Shown here piece after piece: positions 1-10,579 of a stretch of DNA of 64,000 nt. Source of the DNA: Stutzerimonas stutzeri (GTDB lineage: Bacteria; Pseudomonadota; Gammaproteobacteria; Pseudomonadales; Pseudomonadaceae). How positions within the stretch are numbered: position 1 is the first letter of the stretch; each line of letters opens with the position of its first letter. The translations under genes and the position numbers were made by a program. The notes under the pieces were generated by a model that did no database searches, was not told where the DNA came from, and saw only the letters and a program-made list of their open reading frames with translations. The stretch lies in contig NZ_PPXG01000007.1 in assembly GCF_002909485.1 (NCBI RefSeq), positions 124,001 through 188,000 of the forward strand, read 5' to 3'.

Positions 1-10
1 AGGAGGAATT

Positions 11-589
11 ATGCGCCACCTGCTGCTTGCTTCCAGCTCACGTTATCGCCAGCAACTACTCTCTCGCCTGCAGCTACCGTTCGACAGCTGTGCACCGGAT
101 ATCGACGAAACCCGCCTTCCCGGAGAAAACGCGGAGCGCCTTGTACGCAGACTTGCCGAGCACAAGGCTAGAGCGCTGGCCGAACGATACCCGAACCATC
201 TGATCATCGGTTCTGATCAAGTTGCCGTGCTGGGCCAGGAAATTCTCGGAAAGCCCCACACGTTCGAACGCGCAAAACGGCAACTGCAACTTGCCAGCGG
301 CAGCAGCGTCAGCTTCCTCACCGGCGTAGCTCTGCTCGATAGCGGTAGCAACCGCATCCAAGTGGATTGCGTACCTTTTACCGTGCACTTTCGAAAACTG
401 GATGAGGCACAGATCGAGCGCTATCTGAAGATTGAGCAACCCTTCGACTGTGCAGGCAGCTTCAAAGCCGAAGGGCTTGGCATCTGCCTTTTCCGCACCA
501 CCGAGGGCGAGGACGTCACCAGCCTTGTCGGCCTGCCGCTGATACGCCTGGTGGACATGCTGCTGAACGAAGGCGTAGAGCTTCCCTAA
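11..589 (+). CDS. yceF: Maf/YceF-family nucleoside triphosphate pyrophosphatase
   Basis: 192 aa, complete. Maf-family house-cleaning enzyme that hydrolyses non-canonical nucleotides to monophosphates; the YceF branch prefers 7-methyl-GTP. The N-terminal LLASSSRYRQQLL signature and the IIGSDQ motif with the probable catalytic Asp69 are both visible, and the length is normal. A strong Shine-Dalgarno (aggagg, bases 1-6) precedes the ATG at 11. It converges on sppA. In pseudomonads this gene usually precedes yceD-rpmF, but here only its own end and the convergent sppA are in view. The assignment to YceF rather than the YhdE branch rests on overall similarity and context. Confidence 0.88.
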   Translation: MRHLLLASSSRYRQQLLSRLQLPFDSCAPDIDETRLPGENAERLVRRLAEHKARALAERYPNHLIIGSDQVAVLGQEILGKPHTFERAKRQLQLASGSSVSFLTGVALLDSGSNRIQVDCVPFTVHFRKLDEAQIERYLKIEQPFDCAGSFKAEGLGICLFRTTEGEDVTSLVGLPLIRLVDMLLNEGVELP

Positions 590-597
590 TCACGCAA

Positions 598-625
598 GCC
601 GGCGCCCCGCTATCGCAGCGCCGGC
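598..625. terminator. GC-rich hairpin between yceF and sppA
   Basis: Eight-base perfect arms GCCGGCGC / GCGCCGGC (598-605 and 618-625) with a 12-base loop lie between the convergent yceF and sppA stop codons and overlap the last codons of sppA. There is no clear T-tract, so the terminator role is inferred from position only. Confidence 0.35.
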
Positions 626-1593
626 CCCTGCAGCCCGACCAGTATCGCTAGACGCTCAGCCACACCAGCCCCAAGCTTCTTGGTGAAACGATCGAGCGGC
701 GACTCCTTGACCGTAAAATCAACGAGCTCAGGCTCACCGATTACTTCACGCGCCACATGAGCTGTACTGCCCAGACCATCGATCAAACCCAGCTCCAGCG
801 CCTGCTCACCTGACCAGACCAACCCGGAAAACAACTCTGGATGCTGCGAATCCTGGAGGCGATCTCCGCGACCTCGCTTGACGCTATCGATGAACTGCTG
901 ATGGGTCGTCGCAAGAACGCTACGCCAGAACTGGGTTTCCTCAGGCTTTTCCGGCTGAAACGGATCAAGAAACGCCTTGTGCTCGCCGGAGGTGTAAACA
1001 CGTCGCTCAACACCGAGCTTTTCCATGGTGTCGACAAAACCGAAAGTGGCTGCAGTTACACCGATTGAGCCGACCAGACTGGATTTGTCGGCATAAATCT
1101 CGTCTGCAGCACTGGCGATGTAGTACGCACCCGACGCACCGAGATCAGTAATCACCGCGTACACCTTGATCGACGGGTACTCGCCACGCAAACGCCGGAT
1201 CTCGTCATAGATGTAACCCGATTGCACCGGACTGCCGCCAGGGCTGTTGATGCGCAGGACGATTCCTTTGGTGTTCGCATCCTCGAAGGCAGCGCGCAAG
1301 GCGCCCACTATGTTATCCGCGCTGGCGGATTCCTCATCGGCGATCATCCCGCGCACATTGATCACTGCCGTGTGGCTCTCCTGAGCACCTCTGCTCTTGC
1401 CAAACTGCAGTGCCGGCGAAAATAAAGCCAGCGCACCGAACAGATATACGAAGGTCAACAGCTTGAAAAATATGCCCCAGCGCCTAGCGCGGCGCTGCTC
1501 CTGAACCCCGGCAAGCAGCGTTTTCTCCAGCAGCTTCCAGCTGTTGCGCTCTTCCTTGGCTTCCCCAACCGGAGCTTTCCACTCATCCGACAT
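610..1593 (-). CDS. sppA: Signal peptide peptidase SppA (S49 family, short form)
   Basis: About 327 aa. Inner-membrane serine protease that degrades leftover signal peptides, with the active site on the periplasmic side. A cytoplasmic N-terminus is followed by one membrane segment (about residues 40-58), then the S49 domain. The Ser/Lys dyad is visible: Ser154 in GASGAYYIA and Lys206 in SGEHKAF. This is the half-size single-domain form, not the double-domain E. coli protein. I prefer ATG 1593 to the in-frame GTG at 1599 because a GAGG sits about 9 bases upstream. It overlaps the end of the upstream HAD phosphatase gene by about 11 bases, so the two are probably translationally coupled. Confidence 0.9.
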   Translation of the reverse strand: MSDEWKAPVGEAKEERNSWKLLEKTLLAGVQEQRRARRWGIFFKLLTFVYLFGALALFSPALQFGKSRGAQESHTAVINVRGMIADEESASADNIVGALRAAFEDANTKGIVLRINSPGGSPVQSGYIYDEIRRLRGEYPSIKVYAVITDLGASGAYYIASAADEIYADKSSLVGSIGVTAATFGFVDTMEKLGVERRVYTSGEHKAFLDPFQPEKPEETQFWRSVLATTHQQFIDSVKRGRGDRLQDSQHPELFSGLVWSGEQALELGLIDGLGSTAHVAREVIGEPELVDFTVKESPLDRFTKKLGAGVAERLAILVGLQGPALR

Positions 1594-2269
1594 AGTCACC
1601 CACCTCAGTACCAGCTACGGAGCGCAACCAGGTGCCGAGCTCCGAAAAATGATTGATCGTCATGCGAGGCTCAAACCGCCGCAGGACATCCAGCGGCTGC
1701 GCACCATAAGCGACAGCCACGCTGTCCACCCCGGCGCGATGAGCCATCTGCAGATCGAACACAGAATCACCGACCATCAGAGCCCGCTCCGGCTGCGCAT
1801 CACAATGAGCGAGGATCTGGCGAATCATCAGCGGGTCAGGCTTGCTGGCCGTCTCATCCGCACAGCGCGTAATATCGAAGAAACCTACCAAGTCCTGCCC
1901 CGCCAGAACACGGTCGAGACCGCGCCGCCCCTTGCCAGTAGCAACAGCAAGCAGATATCCAGCATCACGAAAAGCTGACAGAGCCTCGGCAACGCCGGGA
2001 TACAGCGGCGAAGGCTGAGCCTCCAAAGCCAAGTAGTGCTCGCCGTAGCGAAGGCGAAACTCATGGATCAGCGCGTCATCAGCGCGATCCGGGTACAGCA
2101 CGCCAATCGCCTCGGGCAGAGCCAGCCCGATGATGCCTTTTACATCAGCATCATCAAGCCTCGGCAGGCCGCAGCTTTGCGCAGCAACATGTATCGACTC
2201 GACAATACGGCCAATCGAGTCAGCCAAGGTGCCGTCCCAGTCGAATATCAGAACCCGGTAGCTACTCAC
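1583..2269 (-). CDS. HAD-superfamily (subfamily IA) phosphatase, phosphoglycolate phosphatase-like
   Basis: 228 aa from GTG 2269, which has GGAG seven bases upstream; a TTG one codon earlier is also possible. Motif [11 protein letters not shown] has the nucleophile Asp10 and acid/base Asp12. Motif II is in [11 protein letters not shown], and motif III/IV (SKPDP and [12 protein letters not shown]) follows. The fold is haloacid dehalogenase with an alpha-helical cap. Substrate cannot be told from sequence; relatives act on phosphoglycolate or other sugar phosphates. It lies between rluC and sppA, overlapping both, in a tight minus-strand operon. Confidence 0.85.
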   Translation of the reverse strand: MSSYRVLIFDWDGTLADSIGRIVESIHVAAQSCGLPRLDDADVKGIIGLALPEAIGVLYPDRADDALIHEFRLRYGEHYLALEAQPSPLYPGVAEALSAFRDAGYLLAVATGKGRRGLDRVLAGQDLVGFFDITRCADETASKPDPLMIRQILAHCDAQPERALMVGDSVFDLQMAHRAGVDSVAVAYGAQPLDVLRRFEPRMTINHFSELGTWLRSVAGTEVGDYVG

Positions 2270-3215
2270 CAAGACGCTCCAACGTCCGCGCCCACATCTC
2301 GTCGACCGGCGCCTCGAATGACAACTCGCCGCCGTCGGGAAGCGGCACCTTCAACGCGTAGGCATGCAAAAACAAACGCTTGCCGCCCAGCTCGCGAATC
2401 ACCCGTGTGAACTCCTCATCACCGTACTTGCTGTCCCCAGCAATGCTATGCCCAGCGTGACGCGCGTGAACACGAATCTGATGGGTGCGCCCGGTCACTG
2501 GCTTTGCCTCAACCAGGGTTGCGAACTCACCAAATCGGCGAAGCACACGAAACAGCGTCAGCGCCTCCTTACCGTCCTCGGTCACCTCAACCATCCGCTC
2601 GCCAGAGCGCAGCGTATTCTTCAGCAGAGGCGCATTGACCTGCTTCTTTGAGGTCTCCCATCGGCCGCGCACCAGCGCCATGTAACGCTTGTCAACACCG
2701 TCACTTCGAAGAGCCTGATGCAAGTGACGCAACATGCTGCGCTTCTTGGCGATCATCAACAGCCCCGAGGTATCCCGATCCAGACGATGCACCAGCTCAA
2801 GCTCCTTGGCATCTGGGCGCAGCTGGCGCAGCGCTTCGATTACGCCATAGCTGAGCCCGCTGCCGCCATGCACCGCTATACCGGCAGGCTTGTTCAGCAC
2901 GATAAGCGCCTTGTCCTCGTAAACGATGGCTTTTTCCAGCCTTTCAAGCAGCCCCTGAGCAAGAGGCTCAGGTTCGTCGCGCTCAGCCAGCCGCAGCGGA
3001 GGTACGCGTACTAAGTCGCCAGCCTGCAGCTTGTACTCAGGCTTGATCCGTCCCTTGTTCACCCGCACCTCGCCCTTACGCAAGATGCGGTAAATCAAGG
3101 TCTTGGGTACGCCTTTTAGCTGGTTGCGAAGAAAGTTGTCGATGCGCTGGCCGGCAAGTTCCGGCGCTACCTCGAGTATTTGCACACCGGAGGTCTGGGA
3201 GGGGGTATTGGTCAT
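2262..3215 (-). CDS. rluC: 23S rRNA pseudouridine synthase RluC
   Basis: 317 aa. Converts uridines of 23S rRNA (positions 955, 2504 and 2580 in E. coli numbering) to pseudouridine. An N-terminal S4 RNA-binding domain (about residues 20-75, with QRIDNFL and GEVRVNKGR) is followed by the RluA-type catalytic domain. The catalytic Asp146 lies in HRLDRDTSG and the [11 protein letters not shown] motif is intact. First gene of the rluC-HAD-sppA operon. It is divergent from rne, whose promoter lies just upstream, an arrangement conserved in pseudomonads. Confidence 0.95.
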   Translation of the reverse strand: MTNTPSQTSGVQILEVAPELAGQRIDNFLRNQLKGVPKTLIYRILRKGEVRVNKGRIKPEYKLQAGDLVRVPPLRLAERDEPEPLAQGLLERLEKAIVYEDKALIVLNKPAGIAVHGGSGLSYGVIEALRQLRPDAKELELVHRLDRDTSGLLMIAKKRSMLRHLHQALRSDGVDKRYMALVRGRWETSKKQVNAPLLKNTLRSGERMVEVTEDGKEALTLFRVLRRFGEFATLVEAKPVTGRTHQIRVHARHAGHSIAGDSKYGDEEFTRVIRELGGKRLFLHAYALKVPLPDGGELSFEAPVDEMWARTLERLGE

Positions 3216-3242
3216 CGGGGCATCATATCAATTTTCATGGAT

Positions 3243-3271
3243 TTGAAGCACTTAAACATTGCTGTTATAGT
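3243..3271 (+). promoter_or_regulatory. Sigma70-type promoter for rne
   Basis: TTGAAG (3243-3248) and TATAGT (3266-3271) are separated by 17 bases and point toward rne. The predicted start near 3278 gives a leader of about 490 nt before the rne ATG. Confidence 0.65.
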
Positions 3272-3277
3272 CCCGAA

Positions 3278-3770
3278 CGCCGCCAAAAGCGGCCAGGCTC
3301 AGGGATGCCAGCGTTACCGCCAACCCTGACCGGCAAAAAGTGTTCTAGGACGTGAGGCCGTCCGACGGAGCTTCCCTCAATAGTGGTGAAGTTGCGAAAC
3401 AAGCCTTGAAGACATGATGCGTGCCCCCACTGGGGAATCGCGATAATCGATAACCCGCTCTCTGGATTCTGCGAGCGGCACCCGATTTTCAAAGTATGCG
3501 TGTTGGGTGGAGATGCACAGCATCGGATTGCGTAGCAAAGGCTTTCACAGACGCTTCATTCCGTCCGCTACCGATGCCTGATTCCTCCTCCCGAACCATT
3601 GCTTCTGTTCCGACAGCAGCAGGAGATGTCGTCGCGACGCCGGCCCATTTGGCCGCACATCGCTGGACACTGGAGTGCCTTACAACCATTCCTGACTCAC
3701 CTGACACCGACCGCGAGAGTCGTGTGTGCCGAACGCCGTTTCCGGATGCCTCGGAAACCGACGGTACTAC
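3278..3770 (+). promoter_or_regulatory. Long 5' leader of rne (candidate rne-II type autoregulatory RNA)
   Basis: About 490 nt without a convincing gene, between the promoter and the rne start. It holds several inverted repeats near its 5' end (GCCGCCAAAAGCGGC; CAGGGATGCC with later complements). RNase E controls its own synthesis by cleaving a structured leader in enterobacteria, and a distinct conserved leader structure called rne-II is known upstream of rne in Pseudomonas. I infer that this region is that element from position and structure. I did not fold it or match it to a covariance model. Confidence 0.55.
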
Positions 3771-6700
3771 ATGAAAAGAATGCTAATTAACGCAACTCAG
3801 CCTGAAGAGTTGCGTGTCGCACTGGTCGACGGCCAACGTTTGTTCGATCTCGACATCGAATCGGGTGCCCGCGAGCAGAAGAAAGCCAACATCTACAAGG
3901 GCAAGATCACCCGCGTAGAACCCAGCCTAGAAGCCGCGTTCGTCGACTTCGGCGCCGAGCGTCACGGCTTCCTCCCCCTTAAAGAAATCTCCCGCGAGTA
4001 CTTCAGCAAATCCCCTGAAGGCCGCGTAAACATCAAGGACGTCCTGCGCGAAGGCCAGGAAGTGATCGTCCAGGTCGAGAAGGAAGAGCGCGGCAACAAG
4101 GGCGCAGCTCTGACCACATTTATCAGCCTCGCCGGCCGCTACCTGGTACTGATGCCCAACAATCCCCGCGCGGGCGGCATCTCTCGCCGTATCGAAGGCG
4201 AAGAACGCAATGAGCTGCGCGAAGCCTTGAACGGTCTGGACGTACCTGCAGACATGGGCCTCATCGTCCGTACGGCCGGCCTGGGCCGCTCCAGCGAAGA
4301 GCTGCAATGCGACCTGGACTACTTGCTGCAGCTCTGGACCGCGGTCAAGGATGCCTCGCAGGATCGCGTCGCTCCGTTCCTGATCTATCAGGAATCCAAC
4401 GTCATCATTCGCGCGATCCGTGATTACTTGCGTCAGGACATCGGCGAAGTGCTCATCGACAGCGTCGAAGCACAGGATGAGGCATTGAGCTTCATTCAGC
4501 AGGTGATGCCGCAGTACGCCAGCAAGATCAAGCTGTACGAAGACTCGGTGCCGCTGTTCAATCGCTTCCAGATCGAGAGCCAGATCGAGACAGCCTTCCA
4601 GCGTGAAGTGAAACTCCCTTCGGGCGGCTCCATCGTCATCGATCCAACCGAAGCACTGGTGTCTATCGACATCAACTCGGCCCGCGCCACAAAAGGCGGC
4701 GACATCGAAGAAACCGCGCTGCAGACAAATCTGGAGGCAGCCGAAGAAATCGCTCGTCAACTGCGCCTGCGCGACATCGGCGGCCTGATCGTCATCGACT
4801 TCATCGACATGACGCCAGCCAAAAACCAACGTGCCGTCGAAGAAAAAATGCGCGAAGCACTGGAAGCCGACCGAGCACGCATCCAGGTTGGCCGCATCTC
4901 GCGCTTCGGCCTTCTGGAAATGTCCCGTCAGCGTCTGCGCCCATCCCTTGGCGAGACTAGCGGCATCGTCTGCCCGCGCTGTAATGGCCAGGGCATCATC
5001 CGCGATGTGGAGTCCCTGTCGCTGGCAATTCTGCGCCTGATCGAAGAAGAGGCCCTGAAGGACCGTACCGCCGAGGTTCGCGCCCGAGTGCCGTTCCAGG
5101 TCGCCGCATTCCTGTTAAACGAAAAGCGCAACGCGATCACCAAGATCGAACTACGCACCCGCGCTCGCATCTTCATCCTGCCGGACGACCATCTGGAAAC
5201 GCCGCACTTCGAAGTACAACGCCTGCGCGACGACAGCCCCGAGATATTGGCCGGCCAGGCAAGCTACGAGATGAGCCAGACCGAAGCCGAGGAAGCTCAG
5301 CCCGTCAGCTCCACTCGCACCCTGGTTCGCCAGGAAGCCGCAGTCAAGACCGCACCACAGCGCACCGCGCCGGCCCCTGCCGCCGCAGCGCCGGTCGAAA
5401 CCCCCGCCGCCACACAGGCGCCAGCACCGGAGCCAAGCCTGTTCAAGGGCCTGATCAAGTCCCTGGTCGGCCTGTTCGCAGGCGAGGCGAAAGAGCCGCA
5501 AGCCACCGTAGAAGTAGAGAAGAAGCCCGCTTCGCCGCGCCCACAGCGCAACGATGAGCGTCGCAGTGGACGTCAGCAGAACCGCCGCCGTGATTCGCGC
5601 GCCGGCCGTGACGAAGAGCGCAAACCACGCGAGGAACGCCAACCCCGCGAAGAACGTCAGCCACGCGAAGAGCGTCAGCCACGTCCGCCGCGTGAAGAGC
5701 GCAAGCCACGCGAGCAGACGGAAACCGCAGAGGCGCAGCCGCGGCGCGAACGAGCACCACGCGAAGAACGCAAGCCGCGCGAGGAGCGTAAGCGCGAACT
5801 GCGCGCACCGATCGACGAGGCACCTGTAGTCGCTGAAGAAGAGCAGGTGGAACGTCAGCCACGCGCACCGCGCGAGGAGCGCAAACCACGTGTCGAGCAG
5901 CAGGCCCCGGCCATCGCTGATGAGATGCTGCAGCAAGCCGAAGATGCAGCTGAGGCTGAAGAGTCTCAGGATGCTAACGACGGCACTGAAGGCAACGAAG
6001 GCGACCGCCCACGTCGCCGCTCCCGCGGGCAGCGCCGCCGCAGCAACCGTCGCGAGCGTCAGCGTGATGCCAATGGCAACGAGATCGAGGAAGTCGACGA
6101 AAACAACGCTCCGGTCAAAACCGAGGAGATCGCGATAGCTGCAACGGCCGCTGCGCTGGCTGCGAACACCGCTGACACCGAAGCTGCTCCGCAGAAAAAG
6201 CTCGCCGATGACGCTGTGATCCAAACCAGCACCGAAGGCGTTGCTACCATTGTCGAACACGCGCAGGTTGCTCAGGACGTGAACGAGGCTGCGATTGCCG
6301 AAGCGCCGCTGGTAGCCGAGACGGAGACCGCGGAGATCCTGGTACAACCGATTGAAGCCGCGCAGGAGGAAGCTCCACGGACTGCCAACACCGAGGCAGC
6401 TCCACAGCCTGTCTCCGAGCCAGTGGTCGAAAAAACCGAAGCGGCACCGGTCGCCACAGTAGCAGCGACCCCTACCGGTCGAGCACCCAACGATCCGCGC
6501 GAAGTCCGTCGTCGCCAGCGCGAAGCCGAGCGCCAGGCCAAGGAGGCAGCCGAAGCTGTCGCCAAGCCTGTTGCAGAGCAGCCGCTTGCCAGCCCGGAAA
6601 TCGTCGCCAGTGCGCCAGAGGCCGAAGTGCAACCTGAGCAGCCTGCAGCGCACGTAGTACCGGAAACGCAGTCAGAGCAGCTCGCTGATCCCGTAGTCAC

Positions 6701-6899
6701 GCAAGAGCAGCCTACCGCTGTGGAGCAGCCGGCCTTGGTCGTCGAGCCCACTCGGCAAGCGCAGGAGCCAGCCGTCGAGCACAGCGAACAGAAGACGGAA
6801 GTACCGGTACACGAGGAGGCTTCTCAGCCAACATCTCAGAAGCCGGAAAACCCTGCAGAAGACGATGAGCCAGACAACCGTGAGAAGCCGCAAGGCTAA
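3771..6899 (+). CDS. rne: Ribonuclease E
   Basis: 1042 aa from ATG 3771; an in-frame ATG at 3726 gives a non-homologous extension. Essential endoribonuclease and scaffold of the RNA degradosome. The N-terminal half carries the S1 domain (about 35-125), the 5' sensor/RNase H-like region, and the DNase I-like site with IDINSARAT and VIDFIDM. The Zn-link CPRCNGQG follows near residue 405. The C-terminal half is disordered and highly charged. It includes tandem arginine-rich REERQP units at about residues 615-650, with further copies to about 710, then a long Ala/Glu/Pro-rich tail that should hold RNA- and partner-binding segments. The start codon has a weak ribosome site, consistent with leader-based control. 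Confidence 0.97.
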   Translation: MKRMLINATQPEELRVALVDGQRLFDLDIESGAREQKKANIYKGKITRVEPSLEAAFVDFGAERHGFLPLKEISREYFSKSPEGRVNIKDVLREGQEVIVQVEKEERGNKGAALTTFISLAGRYLVLMPNNPRAGGISRRIEGEERNELREALNGLDVPADMGLIVRTAGLGRSSEELQCDLDYLLQLWTAVKDASQDRVAPFLIYQESNVIIRAIRDYLRQDIGEVLIDSVEAQDEALSFIQQVMPQYASKIKLYEDSVPLFNRFQIESQIETAFQREVKLPSGGSIVIDPTEALVSIDINSARATKGGDIEETALQTNLEAAEEIARQLRLRDIGGLIVIDFIDMTPAKNQRAVEEKMREALEADRARIQVGRISRFGLLEMSRQRLRPSLGETSGIVCPRCNGQGIIRDVESLSLAILRLIEEEALKDRTAEVRARVPFQVAAFLLNEKRNAITKIELRTRARIFILPDDHLETPHFEVQRLRDDSPEILAGQASYEMSQTEAEEAQPVSSTRTLVRQEAAVKTAPQRTAPAPAAAAPVETPAATQAPAPEPSLFKGLIKSLVGLFAGEAKEPQATVEVEKKPASPRPQRNDERRSGRQQNRRRDSRAGRDEERKPREERQPREERQPREERQPRPPREERKPREQTETAEAQPRRERAPREERKPREERKRELRAPIDEAPVVAEEEQVERQPRAPREERKPRVEQQAPAIADEMLQQAEDAAEAEESQDANDGTEGNEGDRPRRRSRGQRRRSNRRERQRDANGNEIEEVDENNAPVKTEEIAIAATAAALAANTADTEAAPQKKLADDAVIQTSTEGVATIVEHAQVAQDVNEAAIAEAPLVAETETAEILVQPIEAAQEEAPRTANTEAAPQPVSEPVVEKTEAAPVATVAATPTGRAPNDPREVRRRQREAERQAKEAAEAVAKPVAEQPLASPEIVASAPEAEVQPEQPAAHVVPETQSEQLADPVVTQEQPTAVEQPALVVEPTRQAQEPAVEHSEQKTEVPVHEEASQPTSQKPENPAEDDEPDNREKPQG

Positions 6900-6911
6900 A
6901 CACTACTGGCG

Positions 6912-6945
6912 AAAAAAAGGGATGCTTCGGCATCCCTTTTTATTT
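6912..6945. terminator. Bidirectional rho-independent terminator between rne and murB
   Basis: GGGATGC-TTCG-GCATCCC (6919-6936) is flanked by an A-run on the left and a T-run on the right, so it can stop transcription from both strands. It lies just after rne and downstream of convergent murB. Confidence 0.85.
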
Positions 6946-7103
6946 GTGTGCGCTTCTGAAAATGGTGCGCTTTCCTCTTGGCAAGAGGGCAAGCAAACAC
7001 ACCGCGATTGTTCACCACCGCTTGCCGCCGGCCAATAGCCCGGAAAGACCCACCCGATTACAAAGATAATATCCTTGATGCGCGTAGCGCCGAGCCATTG
7101 CAC

Positions 7104-8123
7104 TCAGAGCACGTTTGGCTCGATTTCCAGCTCAACACCGAACCGCTCGACCACGTCGGCCTGAATTTGGCGCGCCAGGCCAAGCAGCTGCTTGCCCGTG
7201 GCCCTACCATGATTGACCAGCACCAGCGCCTGCAGCCGATGCACGCCGGCGTCGCCGTCACGATAACCTTTCCAGCCAGCTTTCTCGATCAGCCAACCAG
7301 CAGCCAGCTTCACCCGACCATCGACCTGCGGGTAGGCCACCAGATCAGGATGACTATCACGAAGCATCTGAGCAACCGCAGCCGATACCAACGGATTCTT
7401 GAAGAAGCTGCCGGCGTTGCCCAGCTGTCGCGGGTCAGGCAGCTTCTCACTACGGATGGCACAGACGGCTCGACTCACATCCTGCGCGGTTGGGGTGAGG
7501 ATCCCCTGCTCCGCAAGCCGCTGACGGATCGGCCCGTACTCGAGATGCAGCATCGCCTGCCGCCGCAGCAGGAAACGCACACGCAGGATCAAATAACGTC
7601 CTGGCTGCTGTTTGAACAGACTGTCGCGGTAACTGAAGGCGCAGTCATCGAGGGCGAACTCGCAGAGCGCTCCGGTCTGGCTATCCATTGCGGTGAGCCC
7701 GGCGAACACGTCCTTGATCTCGACACCGTAGGCGCCGATGTTCTGGATCGGTGAGGCGCCGACAGTACCCGGTATCAGGCTCAGGTTCTCAAGCCCGACC
7801 AAGCCTTGCTCCAGCGTCCATAGCACGAACGGGTGCCATTGCTCCCCGGCCTCCGCTTCGACCAGCACGTGCTTGGCAGACTCGTCGATAATGCGTTTTC
7901 CACGACTGGCCATATGCAGCACCAGCGCGGGGACATCACCCGTCAGCAGCAGGTTGCTCCCCCCACCGATTGGCAGCAACGGCACGTCGAGCTGTCGCGC
8001 CTGGTCGAGCGCATCGCGCACATCTTCGTCACTATGCGCAGAAGCGAAGAAACGTGCACGCTGGTCGACTGCAAAGGTGTTGAATGACCTAAGCGACCGG
8101 TTCGACTCAAGGATCAGACTCAC
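7104..8123 (-). CDS. murB: UDP-N-acetylenolpyruvoylglucosamine reductase MurB
   Basis: 339 aa, the usual length for the E. coli-type (type I) enzyme. A cytoplasmic flavoprotein that uses NADPH to reduce UDP-GlcNAc-enolpyruvate to UDP-MurNAc, the second committed step of peptidoglycan synthesis. The FAD-binding segment LPIGGGSNLLL is near residue 55, the IGAYGVE loop is near 130, and the catalytic serine region CAFSYRDSLFK follows. It is the last gene of the exbB-to-murB run and overlaps the phosphatase gene by four bases. Confidence 0.96.
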   Translation of the reverse strand: MSLILESNRSLRSFNTFAVDQRARFFASAHSDEDVRDALDQARQLDVPLLPIGGGSNLLLTGDVPALVLHMASRGKRIIDESAKHVLVEAEAGEQWHPFVLWTLEQGLVGLENLSLIPGTVGASPIQNIGAYGVEIKDVFAGLTAMDSQTGALCEFALDDCAFSYRDSLFKQQPGRYLILRVRFLLRRQAMLHLEYGPIRQRLAEQGILTPTAQDVSRAVCAIRSEKLPDPRQLGNAGSFFKNPLVSAAVAQMLRDSHPDLVAYPQVDGRVKLAAGWLIEKAGWKGYRDGDAGVHRLQALVLVNHGRATGKQLLGLARQIQADVVERFGVELEIEPNVL

Positions 8124-8584
8124 AGTCGCCCCTTTACTTCCACGAGCAACGCATCACAGGCCTTTTCGATAAGGTCCAGGACCTCTTCGAACCCGTCGGC
8201 TCCACCGTAGTAAGGATCAGGCACCACCTCAGTTTCCAGACCATAGCGACGCAGCAACAGGTCGAGATCGGCCCTAGCACGATCCGGACGCAGCGACTGC
8301 AGACGGGCCATATTGTCGTGATCCATCGCAAGGATCAGATCGAAACGCTCGAAGTCCTCGAGCTGTACCTGGCGCGCGCGCAACGAGGCGATCTGATAAC
8401 CGCGTCGTCCAGCCGCCTCGCAAGCGCGCGAATCTGGCACCTTGCCAACATGCCAGTCACCGGTCCCGGCCGAATCGATCTCGATTCGATCATCGAGCCC
8501 GGATTGCTCAACGCGCTGTCGAAACACACCCTCGGCTGTGGGCGAACGGCAAATGTTGCCCATACATACGAACAGCACTTTCAT
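8120..8584 (-). CDS. Low-molecular-weight protein-tyrosine phosphatase
   Basis: 154 aa from ATG 8584. An upstream in-frame extension is not homologous and would lie inside kdsB. The phosphate-binding loop CMGNICRSP (Cys7 nucleophile to Arg13) starts the protein, and the general-acid loop DPYYGG is near the C-terminus. Members dephosphorylate tyrosine kinases of capsule and exopolysaccharide systems or arginine-phosphorylated proteins; the partner here is unknown. It starts one base after the kdsB stop, so it is co-transcribed with kdsB and murB. The same order is remembered from other pseudomonads. Confidence 0.92.
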   Translation of the reverse strand: MKVLFVCMGNICRSPTAEGVFRQRVEQSGLDDRIEIDSAGTGDWHVGKVPDSRACEAAGRRGYQIASLRARQVQLEDFERFDLILAMDHDNMARLQSLRPDRARADLDLLLRRYGLETEVVPDPYYGGADGFEEVLDLIEKACDALLVEVKGRL

Positions 8585-8585
8585 C

Positions 8586-9350
8586 TCAGCCACCCAGCAG
8601 ACGGCGAACCCGCTCCAGATCTTCAGCCGTATCGACGCCAGCGGGCGGCGCCTCCACCGCGTCCGCAACGTGAATACGCTGGCCGTGCCAAAGCGCGCGC
8701 AGCTGCTCCAGGCACTCGGTATCCTCGAGCCAGCAGGGGCCCCAGGAAACGAAGTTGGCAAGGAAGTCAGCTCGATAAGCGTAGATCCCGATATGCCGAC
8801 GGTATGGCACCCCGACAGGCAACTGGTTGCGATCGGCCGCAAACGAATCGCGCGCCCAAGGCAATGGTGCACGGCTGAAGGTCAGCGCCAGGCCGTTGGT
8901 ATCCGAGAGAACCTTTACCACATTGGGATTGAACAGGGCCTGCACGTCTGTCAACGGTTCGGCGAGCGTCGCGATGGCAGCCTCAGGATGTGCAGCCAGA
9001 TTCGCTGCAACCTGATCAATCACCACCGGAGGGATCAGCGGCTCGTCACCCTGTACGTTGACCACGATGGCGTCGTGTGACAGCCCGAGCAGCTCAGCCA
9101 CCTCGGCGAGCCGGTCCGTGCCGGAGTTATGGTCGGGACGGGTCAGCACAACTTGCGCACCGAACGCCGTACAAGCCTCTACGATACGCGGGTCATCGGT
9201 AGCGACGACCACGCGCTGCGCCGTGCTTTTGCATGCCTGCTCCCACACATGTCGAATCATCGGTTTGCCGGCAATATCCTGCAGCGGCTTTCCGGGCAGA
9301 CGAGTCGACGCATAGCGGGCGGGAATCACTACCGTGTAAGCGGTGCTCAT
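8586..9350 (-). CDS. kdsB: 3-deoxy-manno-octulosonate cytidylyltransferase (CMP-KDO synthetase)
   Basis: 254 aa. Activates KDO with CTP for addition to lipid A, an essential step in LPS inner-core assembly. The nucleotide-binding start [17 protein letters not shown] and the motif [11 protein letters not shown] are both present. It overlaps ycaR by four bases, and with lpxK upstream it forms a lipid A/KDO group in one operon. Confidence 0.96.
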   Translation of the reverse strand: MSTAYTVVIPARYASTRLPGKPLQDIAGKPMIRHVWEQACKSTAQRVVVATDDPRIVEACTAFGAQVVLTRPDHNSGTDRLAEVAELLGLSHDAIVVNVQGDEPLIPPVVIDQVAANLAAHPEAAIATLAEPLTDVQALFNPNVVKVLSDTNGLALTFSRAPLPWARDSFAADRNQLPVGVPYRRHIGIYAYRADFLANFVSWGPCWLEDTECLEQLRALWHGQRIHVADAVEAPPAGVDTAEDLERVRRLLGG

Positions 9351-9532
9351 TTCTCTAGGCGCTCGTCCACGTCCAGGGTACGGGCTTCGCTCTCGAGCAT
9401 CACCGGGATGCCGTCACGCACTGGAAAGGCCAGGGCATCGGCCTTGCAGATCAATTCCGACTTATCATCGGTGAGCTTCAGCGGCCCCTTGCATAGCGGG
9501 CAGGCCAGAATGTCGAGCAGTTTGGTATCCAT
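9347..9532 (-). CDS. ycaR: Trm112/YcaR-family small protein
   Basis: 61 aa with the family pattern [14 protein letters not shown] near the N-terminus and a single later Cys ([12 protein letters not shown]). Trm112-like proteins are small zinc-ribbon-type partners of methyltransferases in eukaryotes. The bacterial role is not settled. It sits between lpxK and kdsB, as in many gammaproteobacteria, and the four-base overlap with kdsB suggests coupled translation. Confidence 0.88.
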   Translation of the reverse strand: MDTKLLDILACPLCKGPLKLTDDKSELICKADALAFPVRDGIPVMLESEARTLDVDERLEK

Positions 9533-9577
9533 GCGCAGTCCTTGGAAGCAGTCGACTGCGATGGCAGATCGAGCCGC

Positions 9578-10579
9578 TTAAGAGTGATCGGGCAACAATC
9601 GCGTCAACTGTCCATCGAACCAGGTGATAAAGGCCGCTGACGGCACAGCCTGCACCTGCAGATACGACCAACCTGGCGGCGCGAATGCCCGGCATTTCAC
9701 CGCATCCTTCTCGGTCATCACCAGCGGCAGGTCGGGGCTGAATTTCAGCTGCTCCTGACTGTAGGCGGCGTGATCGGCGAAGGGGTGCGGAATCGGTCGC
9801 CAGTGTAGCGTTTCGAGCGTGGTGAAGAAACGCCGTGGGTTGCCGATGCCCGCCACCGCGTGCAGCTGTTGCCCGTAGGGAAAGTGATCGAGGGGCCAGC
9901 GCTCGCCAGAACACAGCTCGACCAATGCGACCGGCTCAAGGCTGAACGCGTAACCGTTGGCGGTATCTGCCTCGGCACCGTTGAGCAGCACCGCATCCAC
10001 ACTATCCAGGCGCTTGGCCGGCTCACGCAGTGGACCCACCGGCAGGCAGCGACCATTGCCCAGCCCCCGAGCTGCGTCAATCAAGACCAGCTCAAGATCT
10101 CGCGCCAAACGATAGTGTTGCAGGCCGTCGTCGGAAAGGATCAGGTCCAGCGACTCTGTTTCCAGCAACTGGCGAACGGCGCGTGATCGATCAGGATCGA
10201 TCATCAATGGCACACCGGTGCGCTGGACTATCAATAAAGGTTCGTCACCAGATTGCTCAGCGGACTGCTCGGGGCGAACACGCCACGGCAGTGTCGGCGG
10301 CTTCGCACCGTAGCCGCGGCTGACGACACCGACACGCAACCCGCGGCGGCGGCAATGCTCGATCAACCAGAGAATCAGGGGTGTCTTGCCGGTTCCGCCC
10401 ACCGTGATATTGCCCACCACGATGACCGGTATGGGCGCACGATAGGCATTACTCTGGTCGATAAAGCGCTGCCGCCTGGCCTCGACCACGCGCCGGTACA
10501 ACAGCTCCAGCGGCGTCAACAAGCACAGTGCCGGATGCCCCTCATACCAGGCGCGTTGCAGGCGATCGGCGAATGACAT
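9578..10579 (-). CDS. lpxK: Tetraacyldisaccharide 4'-kinase
   Basis: 333 aa. Inner-membrane-associated kinase that phosphorylates the 4' position of the lipid A precursor. An N-terminal hydrophobic stretch is followed by the P-loop [13 protein letters not shown] near residue 55, then conserved [13 protein letters not shown] near 150. The stop of exbD overlaps the start ATG (ATGA type), so translation is coupled to exbD. Confidence 0.96.
   Translation of the reverse strand: MSFADRLQRAWYEGHPALCLLTPLELLYRRVVEARRQRFIDQSNAYRAPIPVIVVGNITVGGTGKTPLILWLIEHCRRRGLRVGVVSRGYGAKPPTLPWRVRPEQSAEQSGDEPLLIVQRTGVPLMIDPDRSRAVRQLLETESLDLILSDDGLQHYRLARDLELVLIDAARGLGNGRCLPVGPLREPAKRLDSVDAVLLNGAEADTANGYAFSLEPVALVELCSGERWPLDHFPYGQQLHAVAGIGNPRRFFTTLETLHWRPIPHPFADHAAYSQEQLKFSPDLPLVMTEKDAVKCRAFAPPGWSYLQVQAVPSAAFITWFDGQLTRLLPDHS

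Noticed and set aside
5151..6653. Long minus-strand reading frame of about 500 codons opposite the RNase E C-terminal half
   Set aside because: It mirrors the low-complexity Arg/Glu/Ala repeats of rne, has no domain or ribosome site, and is explained by GC-rich antisense frame.
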